Of a stretch of DNA of 64,000 nucleotides, positions 18,922 through 27,859 are shown in pieces (position 1 is the stretch's first letter; each line of letters starts with the position of its first letter). The DNA is taken from NCBI RefSeq assembly GCF_003003055.1, contig NZ_PVTV01000011.1:248001-312000 (forward strand). Reading direction: 5' to 3'. Origin of the DNA: Jezberella montanilacus. GTDB lineage: Bacteria > Pseudomonadota > Gammaproteobacteria > Burkholderiales > Burkholderiaceae_B. The translations under genes were made by a program, and so were the position numbers. The notes beneath the pieces are model-generated. The model saw only the letters and a program-made list of their open reading frames with translations. It was not told the origin of the DNA and made no database searches.

Positions 18922-19931
18922 ATGCTGATGGATGACACTTCGGTAACAAAAAAACTACTTCATCTTCCGATCACCGTTTCCAATTCAGACGGTGTTCGTC
19001 AAATACTTGATTTCGCGGAGCTGCAGAAAGTCATCCAGTCAAACAAGCTCTCGTGGATCGATATCGCTGATGTCGAGGATGGCGAAATGACTGCCGTCCT
19101 CACTGCACTGGGAACAGACACCACTGACAGCTCATGGATTCAGCACTTCGGACAACCGGGACGAATGTCTGTCGGTCGCGAGAAGATACGCGCAGTAACA
19201 TGGATTGCGGATCGACATGCCCAAGCTTTTGGCCCGTTAATCGAGTTGCATTTTTTGGCTTCTAAGAACCTCATCATCACTGCATGGAAAGGCGATCGGA
19301 GCTGTTTAAGTGAAATTCGACACCTCTATTTTGAACGTTCAGAGGTGCTAGAAAAGAACGCCCACCACGCAGCAAGCGTCGTACTACAACTCTTGTTCAG
19401 TACGCTTGATATTGCCATGGCAGAGCTTGATCGTAGAATCCAGACACTTCAATATCAAGTCAATCACGAGGCCGCCTCGCTTGATCTTGCGTTGATTACG
19501 CTACGGATGCAGACAATCCAGAGTGTTTGGTCAGATATTGATCGCTATAGCAGTTCGGTACGCGGCGCGATCGTTGGCATCGAAGCATTACCTAATATGC
19601 TTGATGTTGCGGCAGAAGAGATGAACAATTATGCAACACAGGTCGAGGACATCGAGCATCGACTGCAAGACCGCAGCAGATGGCTATCAAGCATTATGCA
19701 AGACTATGGGACGAGTCTTGTTGCTAAACAAGGTGAACAAATTAACCGCCTGACGATCGTGTCAACGATCTTCTTACCGCTAACTTGGTTGACAGGCTTC
19801 TTTGGCATGAACTTCGACTGGCTGGATCAACATTTAGCGGCACTTCGGCCTTCTTTGTTTTAGGTTTGGGGCTGCCCATCGCTAGCGTCTGTGCGACGAT
19901 ATTCTGGTTCCGTCGGCGCAGACTGCTGTAG
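18922..19931 (+). pseudogene. CorA-family divalent-cation transporter, frameshifted before the second transmembrane helix
   Basis: Residues 1-313 read as a CorA/ZntB-like protein: a soluble N-domain, long helices, then TM1 with the GMNF signature (FFGMNFDW). The frame then ends early at 19863 with no second helix. One base back, the sequence continues from about 19839 to a stop at 19929-19931 and encodes GTSAFFVLGLGLPIASV, then CATIFWFRRRRLL, exactly the missing TM2 and basic tail. A one-base deletion between about 19807 and 19842 (or a sequencing error) explains this. Read as is, the protein would lack one of two obligatory helices. The start could also be the ATG at 18928, which is better spaced from GGGG. 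Confidence 0.8.
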
Positions 19932-20038
19932 ATGCGTTAAAGGCGTTGACGAGACGGTCACCTTACCTGTAATTTGACCGGACTCACGTCAACTTATTCA
20001 CTTTCTCTTAATCCATTGAAAATCTAGGTAGCCTGCCG

Positions 20039-20947
20039 ATGAAATCCTTTAAAACTCTCGCCCTGTTAACCTCACTAGCAGCGTCACTTAGCTTGTTTGC
20101 AGGCTCAATCGCAGCACAAGAACTTACCGGCACATTAAAGAAAATCAAAGAAGCCGGTACCATCACACTGGGTGCACGTGAGTCGTCCGCGCCATTTAGC
20201 TACAGCTTAGGCAATGACAAATTCGTTGGATTTTCTGTTGATCTCATGATGAAGATCGTTGATCGCCTAAAAGTTGAACTGAAAATGCCTGATTTGAAGT
20301 ATTCAATCATTCCTTTTACCGCGCAGAATCGGATCCCTTTAGTACAAAACGGCACGCTTGACCTTGAATGCTCATCAACGACCAACACTGTCGAAAGGCA
20401 ACAACAAGTCACATTCTCAACAAGCTTCTTCGTTATCGGCACCCGATTGCTAACAGCTAAGGATTCAGGCGTTAAAGACTTCACTGATTTAAAAGGTAAA
20501 AATCTTTCAACGACGGCTGGAACAACGTCTGAACGTTTAATCAACAAGTACAACGATGACAAGGCCATGGGTATGAATATCATGGCTGCGCGCGAGAACA
20601 CTCAGTCTTTCTTAACAGTCGATTCAGGTCGCGCGGTCGCTTTCATGATGGACGATGCCATCCTCTACGGCGAGCGGGCTAAATCTAAAAACCCCGAGAA
20701 GTGGGATATTGTCGGCACCCCAATGTCGCGTGAAGCCTATGGCTGCATGATGAAAAAAGACGATGCCGCTTTCAAAAAGATCGTGGATGAAACCTTGATT
20801 AGCCTGATGAAATCCGGCGAAATCAACACGTTTTACAAGAAATGGTTTGAGTCTCCTATTCCACCTCGTGATACCTCGCTGGCCTTCCCGCAATCTGCAG
20901 ATCTGAAAGCTTTGTACGCCAACCCCAGCGATCAGGCGATTCAGTAA
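20039..20947 (+). CDS. gltI: Amino-acid ABC transporter periplasmic binding protein (glutamate/aspartate GltI-like)
   Basis: A 302-residue exported family 3 binding protein. A signal peptide ends near SIAAQEL. GTLKKIKEAGTITLGARESS, CSSTTNTVERQQQVTFS and RAVAFMMDDAILYGE closely follow GltI of enterobacteria, which binds glutamate and aspartate. It is the first gene of a five-gene run (binding protein, two permeases, eutB, eutC), so an ethanolamine-linked or amino-acid substrate are both conceivable; the sequence favours acidic amino acids. No ATPase gene follows. Confidence 0.85.
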   Translation: MKSFKTLALLTSLAASLSLFAGSIAAQELTGTLKKIKEAGTITLGARESSAPFSYSLGNDKFVGFSVDLMMKIVDRLKVELKMPDLKYSIIPFTAQNRIPLVQNGTLDLECSSTTNTVERQQQVTFSTSFFVIGTRLLTAKDSGVKDFTDLKGKNLSTTAGTTSERLINKYNDDKAMGMNIMAARENTQSFLTVDSGRAVAFMMDDAILYGERAKSKNPEKWDIVGTPMSREAYGCMMKKDDAAFKKIVDETLISLMKSGEINTFYKKWFESPIPPRDTSLAFPQSADLKALYANPSDQAIQ

Positions 20948-20951
20948 TCCG

Positions 20952-21686
20952 ATGGGCTATCACTGGACATGGTCGGTTTTTTTACAACCGGCCAATGCCC
21001 GCGAAACCTATTTAGACTGGCTGTTTGCTGGGATGTGGACGACCATTCAAATGGGTTGTCTCGGCTGGGTCATTGCTTTTGTTTTGGGCTCATTACTAGG
21101 CGTGATGCGAACTGTGCCTCACCGTTTTATTGCAGGCGTTGCGACCGCGTACGTCGAGATTATTCGCAACATTCCGCTGATTGTTCAATTATTTATCTGG
21201 TATTACCTGGTCCCAAAAATGCTACCAGACGCCTGGCGCGAGTGGTTGTTTGCTCAAAAGCCCGCCACGTCAGCATTTGTCACAGCAACGGTTGGGTTAG
21301 GCGTTTTTACGGCTGCGCGCGTCTGTGAACAGGTACGGGCTGGCATTCAGTCACTGCCGACGGGACTTCGAAACGCAGCGCTTTCAATGGGTTTTACACT
21401 GCCTCAGGCTTATCGGTTTGTGTTGTTGCCGGTATCCTACCGTCTAATCATTCCACCGATGACGTCTGAAATGCTGAGCATATTTAAAAACTCATCCATC
21501 GCGTCGACTGTCGGTGTGCTTGAACTCTTTGCGCGCGCGCGTCAGCTCAACGACTATACCGCCAGGGGTTACGAATCGTTTATAGCGGTGATCTCGTGCT
21601 ATCTGATCATTAACGCTATGGTGATGTTGATCATGGGCTTGATCGAACGCTACGCTCGCCTGCCTGGCATGATTGGATCCAAATGA
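20952..21686 (+). CDS. gltJ: Amino-acid ABC transporter permease (GltJ-like)
   Basis: A 244-residue inner-membrane permease of the HEQRO type with about five hydrophobic segments. The EAA-type loop for the ATPase is seen around GLRNAALSMGFTLPQAYRFV. It begins 4 nt after the binding-protein stop and overlaps the next permease by 4 bp. The family forms a heterodimer with a second permease plus two copies of an ATPase. Confidence 0.88.
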   Translation: MGYHWTWSVFLQPANARETYLDWLFAGMWTTIQMGCLGWVIAFVLGSLLGVMRTVPHRFIAGVATAYVEIIRNIPLIVQLFIWYYLVPKMLPDAWREWLFAQKPATSAFVTATVGLGVFTAARVCEQVRAGIQSLPTGLRNAALSMGFTLPQAYRFVLLPVSYRLIIPPMTSEMLSIFKNSSIASTVGVLELFARARQLNDYTARGYESFIAVISCYLIINAMVMLIMGLIERYARLPGMIGSK

Positions 21687-22363
21687 TGCTCGGTCTTGAT
21701 TTTGATTTTCTGACTAGAACATCAGGCGAAGCGATGTTGCACGGCATGCTCGTATCGCTCCAGGTGGCCGGTACTGCACTAGCCGTGGGGCTGGTATGGG
21801 GCACCTTATTAGCCATAGCCCGACTATCGCCAATAAAAGTTTTATCGTGGACATCTGCTTTGTATGTCAATTTTTTCAGATCAATCCCGCTGGCGATGGT
21901 GTTGCTTGGCTTCTATCTGGTTGTGCCGCAGATACTAAAGGATTTGCTGCCCAAGGGGACTCAGCTCGACACGAGATTAATGTCGGCTTTGGTGGGATTT
22001 TCTTTATTCGAATCTGCCTATTATGCTGAAATCATGCGCGCGGGTATCCAGAGCGTATCCAAAGGCCAGGTTGCTGCTGCGAAAGCGCTGGGACTCAAAC
22101 CGTATCAAGCTATGCAATCGGTTATCTTGCCACAAGCAGTTCGCAACATGCTGCCGTTGTTGCTGACTCAACTCATCGTTCTGTTTCAAGATACGTCACT
22201 GGTCTATGTGATAGCCCTAGCGGATTTTTTTACCAGCGCCGAGGGTATTGGTGAGCGTGACGGCCGAATCGAAGAGATGATGGTTTTAGCTGGACTGGTT
22301 TATCTGATCGTCTGCTTTGGCGCATCGAAACTTGTCGATCGTCTACCTAAGACGGTTCATTAA
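21683..22363 (+). CDS. gltK: Amino-acid ABC transporter permease (GltK-like)
   Basis: A 226-residue polar amino-acid permease with the EAA loop QVAAAKALGLKPYQAMQSVI and multiple hydrophobic helices. It overlaps the gltJ-like gene (ATGA). The expected gltL ATPase gene is missing downstream; eutB starts 14 bp after the stop. The complex must borrow an ATPase encoded elsewhere. Confidence 0.88.
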   Translation: MMLGLDFDFLTRTSGEAMLHGMLVSLQVAGTALAVGLVWGTLLAIARLSPIKVLSWTSALYVNFFRSIPLAMVLLGFYLVVPQILKDLLPKGTQLDTRLMSALVGFSLFESAYYAEIMRAGIQSVSKGQVAAAKALGLKPYQAMQSVILPQAVRNMLPLLLTQLIVLFQDTSLVYVIALADFFTSAEGIGERDGRIEEMMVLAGLVYLIVCFGASKLVDRLPKTVH

Positions 22364-22377
22364 GATCTGGGAACAAC

Positions 22378-23772
22378 TTGATACAAGCTTATCAGCACAT
22401 TATCGGCGCGCGAACCTATCTTTTTAACGACCTAAAAGATCTGCTGGCGAAAGCTTCGCCAGCTAGGTCCGGGGACAGTTTGGCAGGCGTCATAGCAGAT
22501 AACGCTCAACAGCGAGTCGCCGCTCAAATGGCACTTGCTGACTTGCCGCTCGCAACCTTTTTAAATGATTGCGTCATCCCCTACGAAAACGACGAAATCA
22601 CCCGACTTATCATTGACGAGCACGATACTGAGGCATTTAGCATCATCTCGCACCTGACTGTCGGTGACTTTCGAAACTGGTTGTTGAGTGATGCAGCAGA
22701 CACCGCTACGCTACAAAAAATCGCAGCTGGGATCACACCGGAAATGGCAGCCGCCGTATCCAAGATCATGCGGATTCAGGATTTAGTCGCCGTCAGCCAG
22801 AAATGTCGCGTCATCAGTCAATTCAGAAACACTATTGGCTTGCAAGGTCGACTAGCTACCCGACTGCAGCCGAACCATCCAACCGACGATATGACAGGCA
22901 TCGCAGCAAGCATTGTCGACGGCCTGCTGTACGGCGCGGGTGATGCAGTGATCGGTATTAACCCGGCAACAGACAACGTGCCGCAGGTGATCAAAATCGT
23001 CAATATGCTCAATGACATCATTGTTCAATATCAAATCCCGACGCAGTCGTGTGTGTTGACGCATGTCACCAACACCATCATGGCAATCGAAGCAGGCGCA
23101 CCGGTGGATCTGGTGTTTCAGTCGATCGCTGGCACTGAGGCCGCAAATCGAAGTTTTGGGATCAACCTACAGTTACTGCACGAAGCACGTGAGGCGGCCC
23201 TATCCTTGGGTCGAGGTACGGTAGGTCAAAACGTCATGTATTTCGAGACTGGTCAAGGTAGTGCGCTATCTGCTCGAGCCAATCACGGTGTTGATCAACA
23301 AACCTGCGAGGCACGAGCGTATGCCGTGGCGCGCAAATTCAAACCTTTATTGATCAATACAGTTGTCGGCTTCATCGGCCCAGAGTATCTATTTGATGGC
23401 AAGCAAATAATCAGAGCAGGCCTCGAGGATCACTTCTGCGGCAAGTTAATGGGGTTGCCCATGGGCTGCGATGTTTGTTATACCAATCACGCAGAGGCTG
23501 ACCAGGATGACATGGATGTCTTGCTGACGTTGCTGGGAACTGCCGGATGCAATTTCATTATGGGTGTACCGGGCTCTGACGACATCATGCTGAATTATCA
23601 GACTACGTCTTTTCACGACGCACTTTATGCACGAAGAGCCCTCGGGTTGAAGCCTGCACCAGAATTTGAAGCTTGGCTCAAAAATATTGGGATATTCACC
23701 GCAGGCGAAACAGTCAACCTTGGCCGAGAGCTACCCAGTAATTTTGCTCAGGCACTGCGCAGGTTGATGTGA
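22378..23772 (+). CDS. eutB: Ethanolamine ammonia-lyase large subunit
   Basis: A 464-residue EutB, normal length. It opens like the family with ARTYLFNDLKDLLAKASPAR SGD-type sequence and contains the conserved MNFETGQGSALSA-type block (here VMYFETGQGSALSA), plus the LGLPMGCDVCYTNHAEADQ-like stretch (MGLPMGCDVCYTNH). EutB carries the active site where adenosylcobalamin-dependent radical chemistry converts ethanolamine to acetaldehyde and ammonia. The start is a TTG at 22378 preceded by CTGGGA; no ATG fits. No eutA reactivase or microcompartment genes are nearby. Confidence 0.95.
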   Translation: MIQAYQHIIGARTYLFNDLKDLLAKASPARSGDSLAGVIADNAQQRVAAQMALADLPLATFLNDCVIPYENDEITRLIIDEHDTEAFSIISHLTVGDFRNWLLSDAADTATLQKIAAGITPEMAAAVSKIMRIQDLVAVSQKCRVISQFRNTIGLQGRLATRLQPNHPTDDMTGIAASIVDGLLYGAGDAVIGINPATDNVPQVIKIVNMLNDIIVQYQIPTQSCVLTHVTNTIMAIEAGAPVDLVFQSIAGTEAANRSFGINLQLLHEAREAALSLGRGTVGQNVMYFETGQGSALSARANHGVDQQTCEARAYAVARKFKPLLINTVVGFIGPEYLFDGKQIIRAGLEDHFCGKLMGLPMGCDVCYTNHAEADQDDMDVLLTLLGTAGCNFIMGVPGSDDIMLNYQTTSFHDALYARRALGLKPAPEFEAWLKNIGIFTAGETVNLGRELPSNFAQALRRLM

Positions 23773-24611
23773 CAGCAGAAGACAAATCAAAAGATTTAGT
23801 GACCGGCAATCCGTGGAGCGGCTTGCGTCAATTCACCTCCGCTCGCATTGCACTGGGGCGATCAGGGCTGAGCATGCCGACCAGCCCTCAATTGGCGTTT
23901 CAGTTAGCTCATGCGCAAGCGCGAGATGCAGTGCATCATGAACTCAATGCGGCATCGTTAAAAGACACACTTATCGATACGTTTGATTTGCCTCAGGAGG
24001 AATGTATCCTCTTGCAAAGTTCCGCAGTAGATCGAACCACCTATTTAAAACGACCTGACTTTGGCCGAACACTATCTGACTCTTCCAGAAAATTGCTAGC
24101 TGGTTACTGCCCAGAGTCGGTGACTGCAGATCAGCATAGACAGTTTGATCTGGCGTTTGTTCTGGTCGACGGTCTGTCGGCGCTGGCTATCGAGCACAAC
24201 GCCCTCGCCTTTTTGCAATTAGCCTATCCGCGATTTAAACAAGACGGCTTGAACATCGCCCCCTTCACTGTCGTTCAACAAGGGCGGGTTGCGATTGGTG
24301 ACGAAATTGGCGAACGGCTGAGGGTAAAACTGGTTGTCGTGATGATTGGTGAGCGCCCGGGCTTAAGCTCGCCCGACAGCATGGGGCTCTACATCACGTG
24401 GCAACCCAAGGTGGGACTGACTGACGAGAGCCGCAACTGTATTTCAAATATTCATACCGCGGGTCTGTCATACAGCGAAGCGGTTCATAAGTTGCATTAT
24501 CTCGCAACAGAAGCGCGTACAAGGCAGTTGACGGGTGTTCAGCTAAAAGACGAAACGGCTTCCCTCACGCAGCAAATCACGGCAACGACTGATAATTTTT
24601 TGCTGACTTAG
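23769..24611 (+). CDS. eutC: Ethanolamine ammonia-lyase small subunit
   Basis: A 280-residue EutC. The family opening WSGLRQFTSARIALGRSG is followed by LAHAQARDAVH and the cobalamin-contacting ADGLSA-like VDGLSALAIEHNA. The start is a GTG whose last bases form the eutB stop (GTGA), giving tight coupling. EutC binds the base and lower face of adenosylcobalamin in the EutBC complex. Confidence 0.95.
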   Translation: MTAEDKSKDLVTGNPWSGLRQFTSARIALGRSGLSMPTSPQLAFQLAHAQARDAVHHELNAASLKDTLIDTFDLPQEECILLQSSAVDRTTYLKRPDFGRTLSDSSRKLLAGYCPESVTADQHRQFDLAFVLVDGLSALAIEHNALAFLQLAYPRFKQDGLNIAPFTVVQQGRVAIGDEIGERLRVKLVVVMIGERPGLSSPDSMGLYITWQPKVGLTDESRNCISNIHTAGLSYSEAVHKLHYLATEARTRQLTGVQLKDETASLTQQITATTDNFLLT

Positions 24612-24627
24612 ATTTTTTCAATCGTAA

Positions 24628-24648
24628 ATATTCGGATATTACGAATAT
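24628..24648. promoter_or_regulatory. Inverted repeat after eutC
   Basis: ATATTCG and CGAATAT are a perfect 7-bp inverted repeat separated by 7 bp, 17 bp after the eutC stop. It could be a weak transcript-end structure or a regulator site. There is no U-run, so a terminator is not clear. Confidence 0.3.
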
Positions 24649-24748
24649 GAATGATTGGCCTACGTCGCTAGACTAAAAGATCCTTTTTCATCTACTGCTC
24701 TGAAAATACGATCGTATGTCTTCTAAAACAAAGCTTGACTGCCAGTAC

Positions 24749-24766
24749 TTATTGTACATACAATAA
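24749..24766. promoter_or_regulatory. Palindromic operator upstream of the brnTA relic
   Basis: TTATTGTA-CA-TACAATAA has perfect 8-bp arms around a 2-bp spacer. It sits right upstream of the brnT relic, where the BrnT-BrnA complex normally binds to autorepress. BrnA has a DNA-binding domain of ribbon-helix-helix type, so the intact site and intact brnA suggest surviving autoregulation. The assignment as a BrnA operator is inferred from position and symmetry. Confidence 0.5.
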
Positions 24767-24780
24767 AGCAATTCTCTATC

Positions 24781-24962
24781 AATTACGATCCGATAAAAAG
24801 CGTTAGCAATATCGCGAATACGGGGAAGATCGTACCGCCGGCTTGGGCTATGTCGGCAATCGCTTATGTTTCGTGGCGTTCGTTGATCGGACTCACGAGC
24901 GCAGGATTATCAGCCTCAGAAAGGCCAACTCGCGAGAGGTTAAACGCTATGCCCAAACTTAA
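24781..24962 (+). pseudogene. brnT: BrnT toxin relic with internal deletion
   Basis: The frame 24807-24962 encodes EYGEDRTAGLGYVGNR then RRIISLRKANSREVKRYAQT and a stop, the unmistakable C-terminal half of a BrnT RNase toxin (the RIISxRKA...E...Y block). It overlaps the brnA start by 14 bp, as in intact brnTA operons. Just upstream in another frame, 24778-24816 reads SINYDPIKSVSNIA, matching the usual BrnT N-terminal DPxKxxxN pattern. The middle of the toxin, roughly 35 codons, appears deleted and the frame broken. No start codon is clear. The toxin should be inactive. Confidence 0.65.
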
Positions 24963-25239
24963 ACCTGAACACGTACACGTTACTGAAGCAGAGGATGCAG
25001 CAATAACCGCTGCAGCAATGTCTGATCCGGACGCTTTGCCGCTTAGTGATCAAGAGTGGGAAACAGTTAAACCTTTGATACGTATTGGACGCCCCAAAGC
25101 TACGATCACTAAAGAGCGGATCACCATTCGTTTATCACGCGACATTCTGTCGCAGTTTCGTGCATCTGGCGATGGCTGGCAAACGCGAATCGATTGCGCT
25201 TTACGCCAATATATTAATGAGCATCCAATCCAAGGATAG
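24949..25239 (+). CDS. brnA: BrnA-family antitoxin (orphaned)
   Basis: A 96-residue protein whose C-terminal half, KERITIRLSRDILSQFRASG then DGWQTRIDCALRQYI, is the BrnA ribbon-helix-helix type DNA-binding/antitoxin signature. The acidic N-terminal region (TEAEDAAITAAAMSDPDA) matches the family's toxin-neutralising part. The start ATG at 24949 has GAGAGG upstream and overlaps the brnT relic. With brnT broken, it may persist as a simple repressor of its own promoter, or as an anti-addiction factor against other BrnT toxins. Confidence 0.82.
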   Translation: MPKLKPEHVHVTEAEDAAITAAAMSDPDALPLSDQEWETVKPLIRIGRPKATITKERITIRLSRDILSQFRASGDGWQTRIDCALRQYINEHPIQG

Positions 25240-25265
25240 TTTCTTCTGTACGTTTTTTTATTGAC

Positions 25266-26135
25266 TTAGATAGTCTCAACGATATAGGTTACAGAAATCT
25301 CGTGTTGCTGACCGGGACTCAGTTGAACCGCATTATCCAGCGCGTTTGCGCTTTCAACACAGACCATCTCTCGCCAATGCTCGGCGCCAAGATCCTTAAT
25401 TTTGGTAGCAGTTTCTAACCAGGGGTTCCAGACAACTGTACTCAGGCTACCTGTTTTAGTGATCTTGATGCGCCGCTCTAACCCTGGGTCTCGCACGATG
25501 CATTCGCTTGAGGTGTTTAAGTAGACCCGATCCAACCTATCAGAAAAAGTAATTTCACCTGACTGCTTGGCACGGCGCCGTCCTGCGGCGGTGTCGGAAT
25601 AGTCACAGCCACTGAGTCCGGTGATGGATATCTGCTCAATGTCACTGATCTTAAAGTAGGCGTGCAACGCCTCGGTAAACATGATGTCTTGGTCACCCGT
25701 ATTGGTCGTGGTGAGATCAATCGCCATTGAATCGCCGATGGTTATCCTTTGCTGCAGCGTTGCACGAACGCCTTTGCCGCTTTGGCGCGACGTATCGTCG
25801 CTCATCGTCAGAACCAACTCTGTCGCACCGTTATCAGTAGCGCTAACCGAGGTCAGAGTCCATTGACAGAGACGTGCGTACCCGTGGCTGTTTGCAGTTG
25901 GATCGGTCGCATGAGGGCCAAACCACGGCCAACAAATTGGTACACCCGCACGGATAGGCGTGCCTGATTCGAACACAGCCTTGGGATTAAACCAAAGCAC
26001 GGGCGTGGCTTGTGCTTTGGGGTGCCACTCGATGATCTGACCACCGTAGAGACTGATGATTGCTGTTGCCAAGGCGTTATCGACTTTGACAAGCGTTATC
26101 CCATTAGCAAGGTGTTCGAGTGTGATTGGATTCAT
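25266..26135 (-). CDS. D-hexose-6-phosphate mutarotase (YeaD-like aldose 1-epimerase fold)
   Basis: A 289-residue galactose-mutarotase-fold protein. Conserved blocks are WHPKAQATPVLWFNPKAVF, IRAGVPICWPWFGPH, NSHGYARLCQW and the later TEALHAYFKISD, with the catalytic His/Glu typical of YeaD-like hexose-6-phosphate 1-epimerases. The start at 26135 (MNPITLEHL) is preferred to an upstream ATG at 26183. It interconverts anomers of glucose-6-phosphate in the cytoplasm. Single gene, divergent from the YffB-like gene. Confidence 0.82.
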   Translation of the reverse strand: MNPITLEHLANGITLVKVDNALATAIISLYGGQIIEWHPKAQATPVLWFNPKAVFESGTPIRAGVPICWPWFGPHATDPTANSHGYARLCQWTLTSVSATDNGATELVLTMSDDTSRQSGKGVRATLQQRITIGDSMAIDLTTTNTGDQDIMFTEALHAYFKISDIEQISITGLSGCDYSDTAAGRRRAKQSGEITFSDRLDRVYLNTSSECIVRDPGLERRIKITKTGSLSTVVWNPWLETATKIKDLGAEHWREMVCVESANALDNAVQLSPGQQHEISVTYIVETI

Positions 26136-26271
26136 GGCGTTGCGAAATCTGACTGTCAATTGCTTGCAGCAAGTGTATCCCACAGTCGTTTTACCCGAGA
26201 CAGGATGATCGAAGCCCTAGCGCAAGCCTGTTAAATTGCTGAGACTGGAATTATTCAAACGAGGGGCTTCG

Positions 26272-26619
26272 ATGAGCGTCACCATCTTCGGTATTAAAAA
26301 CTGCGACACCATGAAAAAAGCATTCACGTGGCTCGATGAGCACCAAGTTGAATACACTTTTGTCGACTACAAAAAGACCGGAGTCGTCAGCGCGAACATC
26401 TTGGCGTGGTGTAACGCTGTGGGTTGGGAAACGTTGTTAAACAAAAAGGGCCTGACCTGGAAGAAGCTGTCAGAGGAAGAGCGCGCGGATTTGGATGAAG
26501 CTAGAGCGAAAAAATTGATGGCGCAATATCCAAGCTTAATTAAACGACCGGTGTTGGTCGCTGAGAAGCAAATAATGGTTGGCTTCTCGCCTGAGCAATA
26601 CGCCAAGTGGATCAACTAA
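26272..26619 (+). CDS. ArsC/Spx-superfamily reductase-like protein (YffB)
   Basis: A 115-residue thioredoxin-fold protein starting MSVTIFGIKNCDTMKKA. The single cysteine (C11) sits in the KNCD motif of YffB, not the arsenate-reductase CX3R loop. The C-terminal RPVLVAEKQIMVGFSPEQY block is conserved in the family. The start at 26272 has GAGGGG upstream. YffB proteins are glutathione-dependent thiol reductases of unknown substrate. The 227 bp after this gene hold no recognisable feature. Confidence 0.83.
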   Translation: MSVTIFGIKNCDTMKKAFTWLDEHQVEYTFVDYKKTGVVSANILAWCNAVGWETLLNKKGLTWKKLSEEERADLDEARAKKLMAQYPSLIKRPVLVAEKQIMVGFSPEQYAKWIN

Positions 26620-26846
26620 TTGGTGACGAGCGAGCGCTTCACGGCATATTGTCTCGCTTCTCGCGATCGGCTATCTCAGTTTGAAGGCCGACAAAAACGA
26701 ATAACCGGTGAAGGTCAACTTGCAGAGTCAGATCAAACCTCGGAGCCGTTCAATCCAGGATCGAAGCGGCTCATGCAGTTGAAATGGCCAAGACAGTCCA
26801 AGGTGTAAGAGAAATCCGAAACGGCTTAGAGCTACAAATGCAATAG

Positions 26847-27842
26847 TCAATCAGCCGTGGCACCGGATACTTTGACTGCCTCAGCCCATTTGTCAATTTC
26901 GCTCGCCAGGAAGATTGCGAAATCCTCTGGCTGGCTGCCAACCAGTGGGGTGCCGAGATCATTCATTTTTTGAATGACATCGGGCATCCTCATCACCTCA
27001 ATGATGTCAGTGGCGATTTTATTGATAATGGGCTTGGGCGTACCCTTTGGTGCGAAGAACCCGGACCAAGGCTGAGCTGAAAATCCTGCGAAACCCTGTT
27101 CGGCAATCGTAGGCAGTTCAGGCGCCGCGGTTGACCTGTTACCTGACGTCAGTGCCAAGATTTTTACTTTACCGGCTTTATACGCAGGAAGCACACTGGT
27201 GATGCCTGTAATACCGACACTGACCTGATTGCCCAAGACATCCGACACAATTTGAGATGAACCTTTGTAAGGGATTGCTTGCATTTTGGCGCCTGCCTTG
27301 TAAAGCAATAGCTCCATTGTCAGATGCGAAGCTGTGCCAGTGCCATCATGCCCGAACGGCATGTTGCCCCCCTCCTTTCTTGCCAGAGCAAGCAATTCTT
27401 GCAAATTATTGGCGGGCAAAGATGGATTGGCAAAAATCACATTTGGATACATCGTTGCTTGCGTGATTGGCTCAAAATCTCGAATGGGATGGTAAGGTAG
27501 GTTCTTATATAAGCTGACGTTGATTCCATGAGAGCCTGTTACGCCCAAAACCAGTGTGTAACCGTCAGGTGCTGACTTGGCGACGTAATCTGCGCCGATA
27601 TTGCTCCCCGCGCCAGGCTTGTTTTCAACCAGAACCGGCTGCCCCCACTTATTCTGCAATTTTTCGGCGATGATCCGCGCGGTAATATCAGTTGCGCCAC
27701 CAGGCGTGAAAGGGACGACAATCTTTACCGCCTTAGTTGGATAGTTTGGAGGGGCGCTGGTGGATTGAGCATTAGCGTGCAGGCCGTAGGAGCAAAAAAT
27801 TGAAAGAAAGAATGCTGGTATAAATTTCAAATAATTAGACAT
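26847..27842 (-). CDS. Bug-family (tripartite tricarboxylate transporter) substrate-binding protein
   Basis: A 331-residue exported receptor with leader MSNYLKFIPAFFLSIF...NAQS, the Bug signature PFTPGGATDITARIIAEKL and GADYVAKSAPDGYTLVLG. The start at 27842 is used because the leader begins there. It is encoded 17 bp downstream of the MmgE/PrpD gene and probably supplies that enzyme's substrate class, a carboxylic acid. No TctAB permease is adjacent. Confidence 0.9.
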   Translation of the reverse strand: MSNYLKFIPAFFLSIFCSYGLHANAQSTSAPPNYPTKAVKIVVPFTPGGATDITARIIAEKLQNKWGQPVLVENKPGAGSNIGADYVAKSAPDGYTLVLGVTGSHGINVSLYKNLPYHPIRDFEPITQATMYPNVIFANPSLPANNLQELLALARKEGGNMPFGHDGTGTASHLTMELLLYKAGAKMQAIPYKGSSQIVSDVLGNQVSVGITGITSVLPAYKAGKVKILALTSGNRSTAAPELPTIAEQGFAGFSAQPWSGFFAPKGTPKPIINKIATDIIEVMRMPDVIQKMNDLGTPLVGSQPEDFAIFLASEIDKWAEAVKVSGATAD

Positions 27843-27859
27843 CTGCGTTGCACCCGAAA

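Noticed and set aside
19807-19863. Programmed -1 frameshift in the CorA-like gene
   Set aside because: No X XXY YYZ slippery site or downstream stimulatory structure was seen; a deletion or sequencing error is simpler.
26620-26846. Small coding frame after the YffB-like gene
   Set aside because: The 62-codon frame has no ribosome site, no family resemblance and low-complexity codon use; treated as non-coding.
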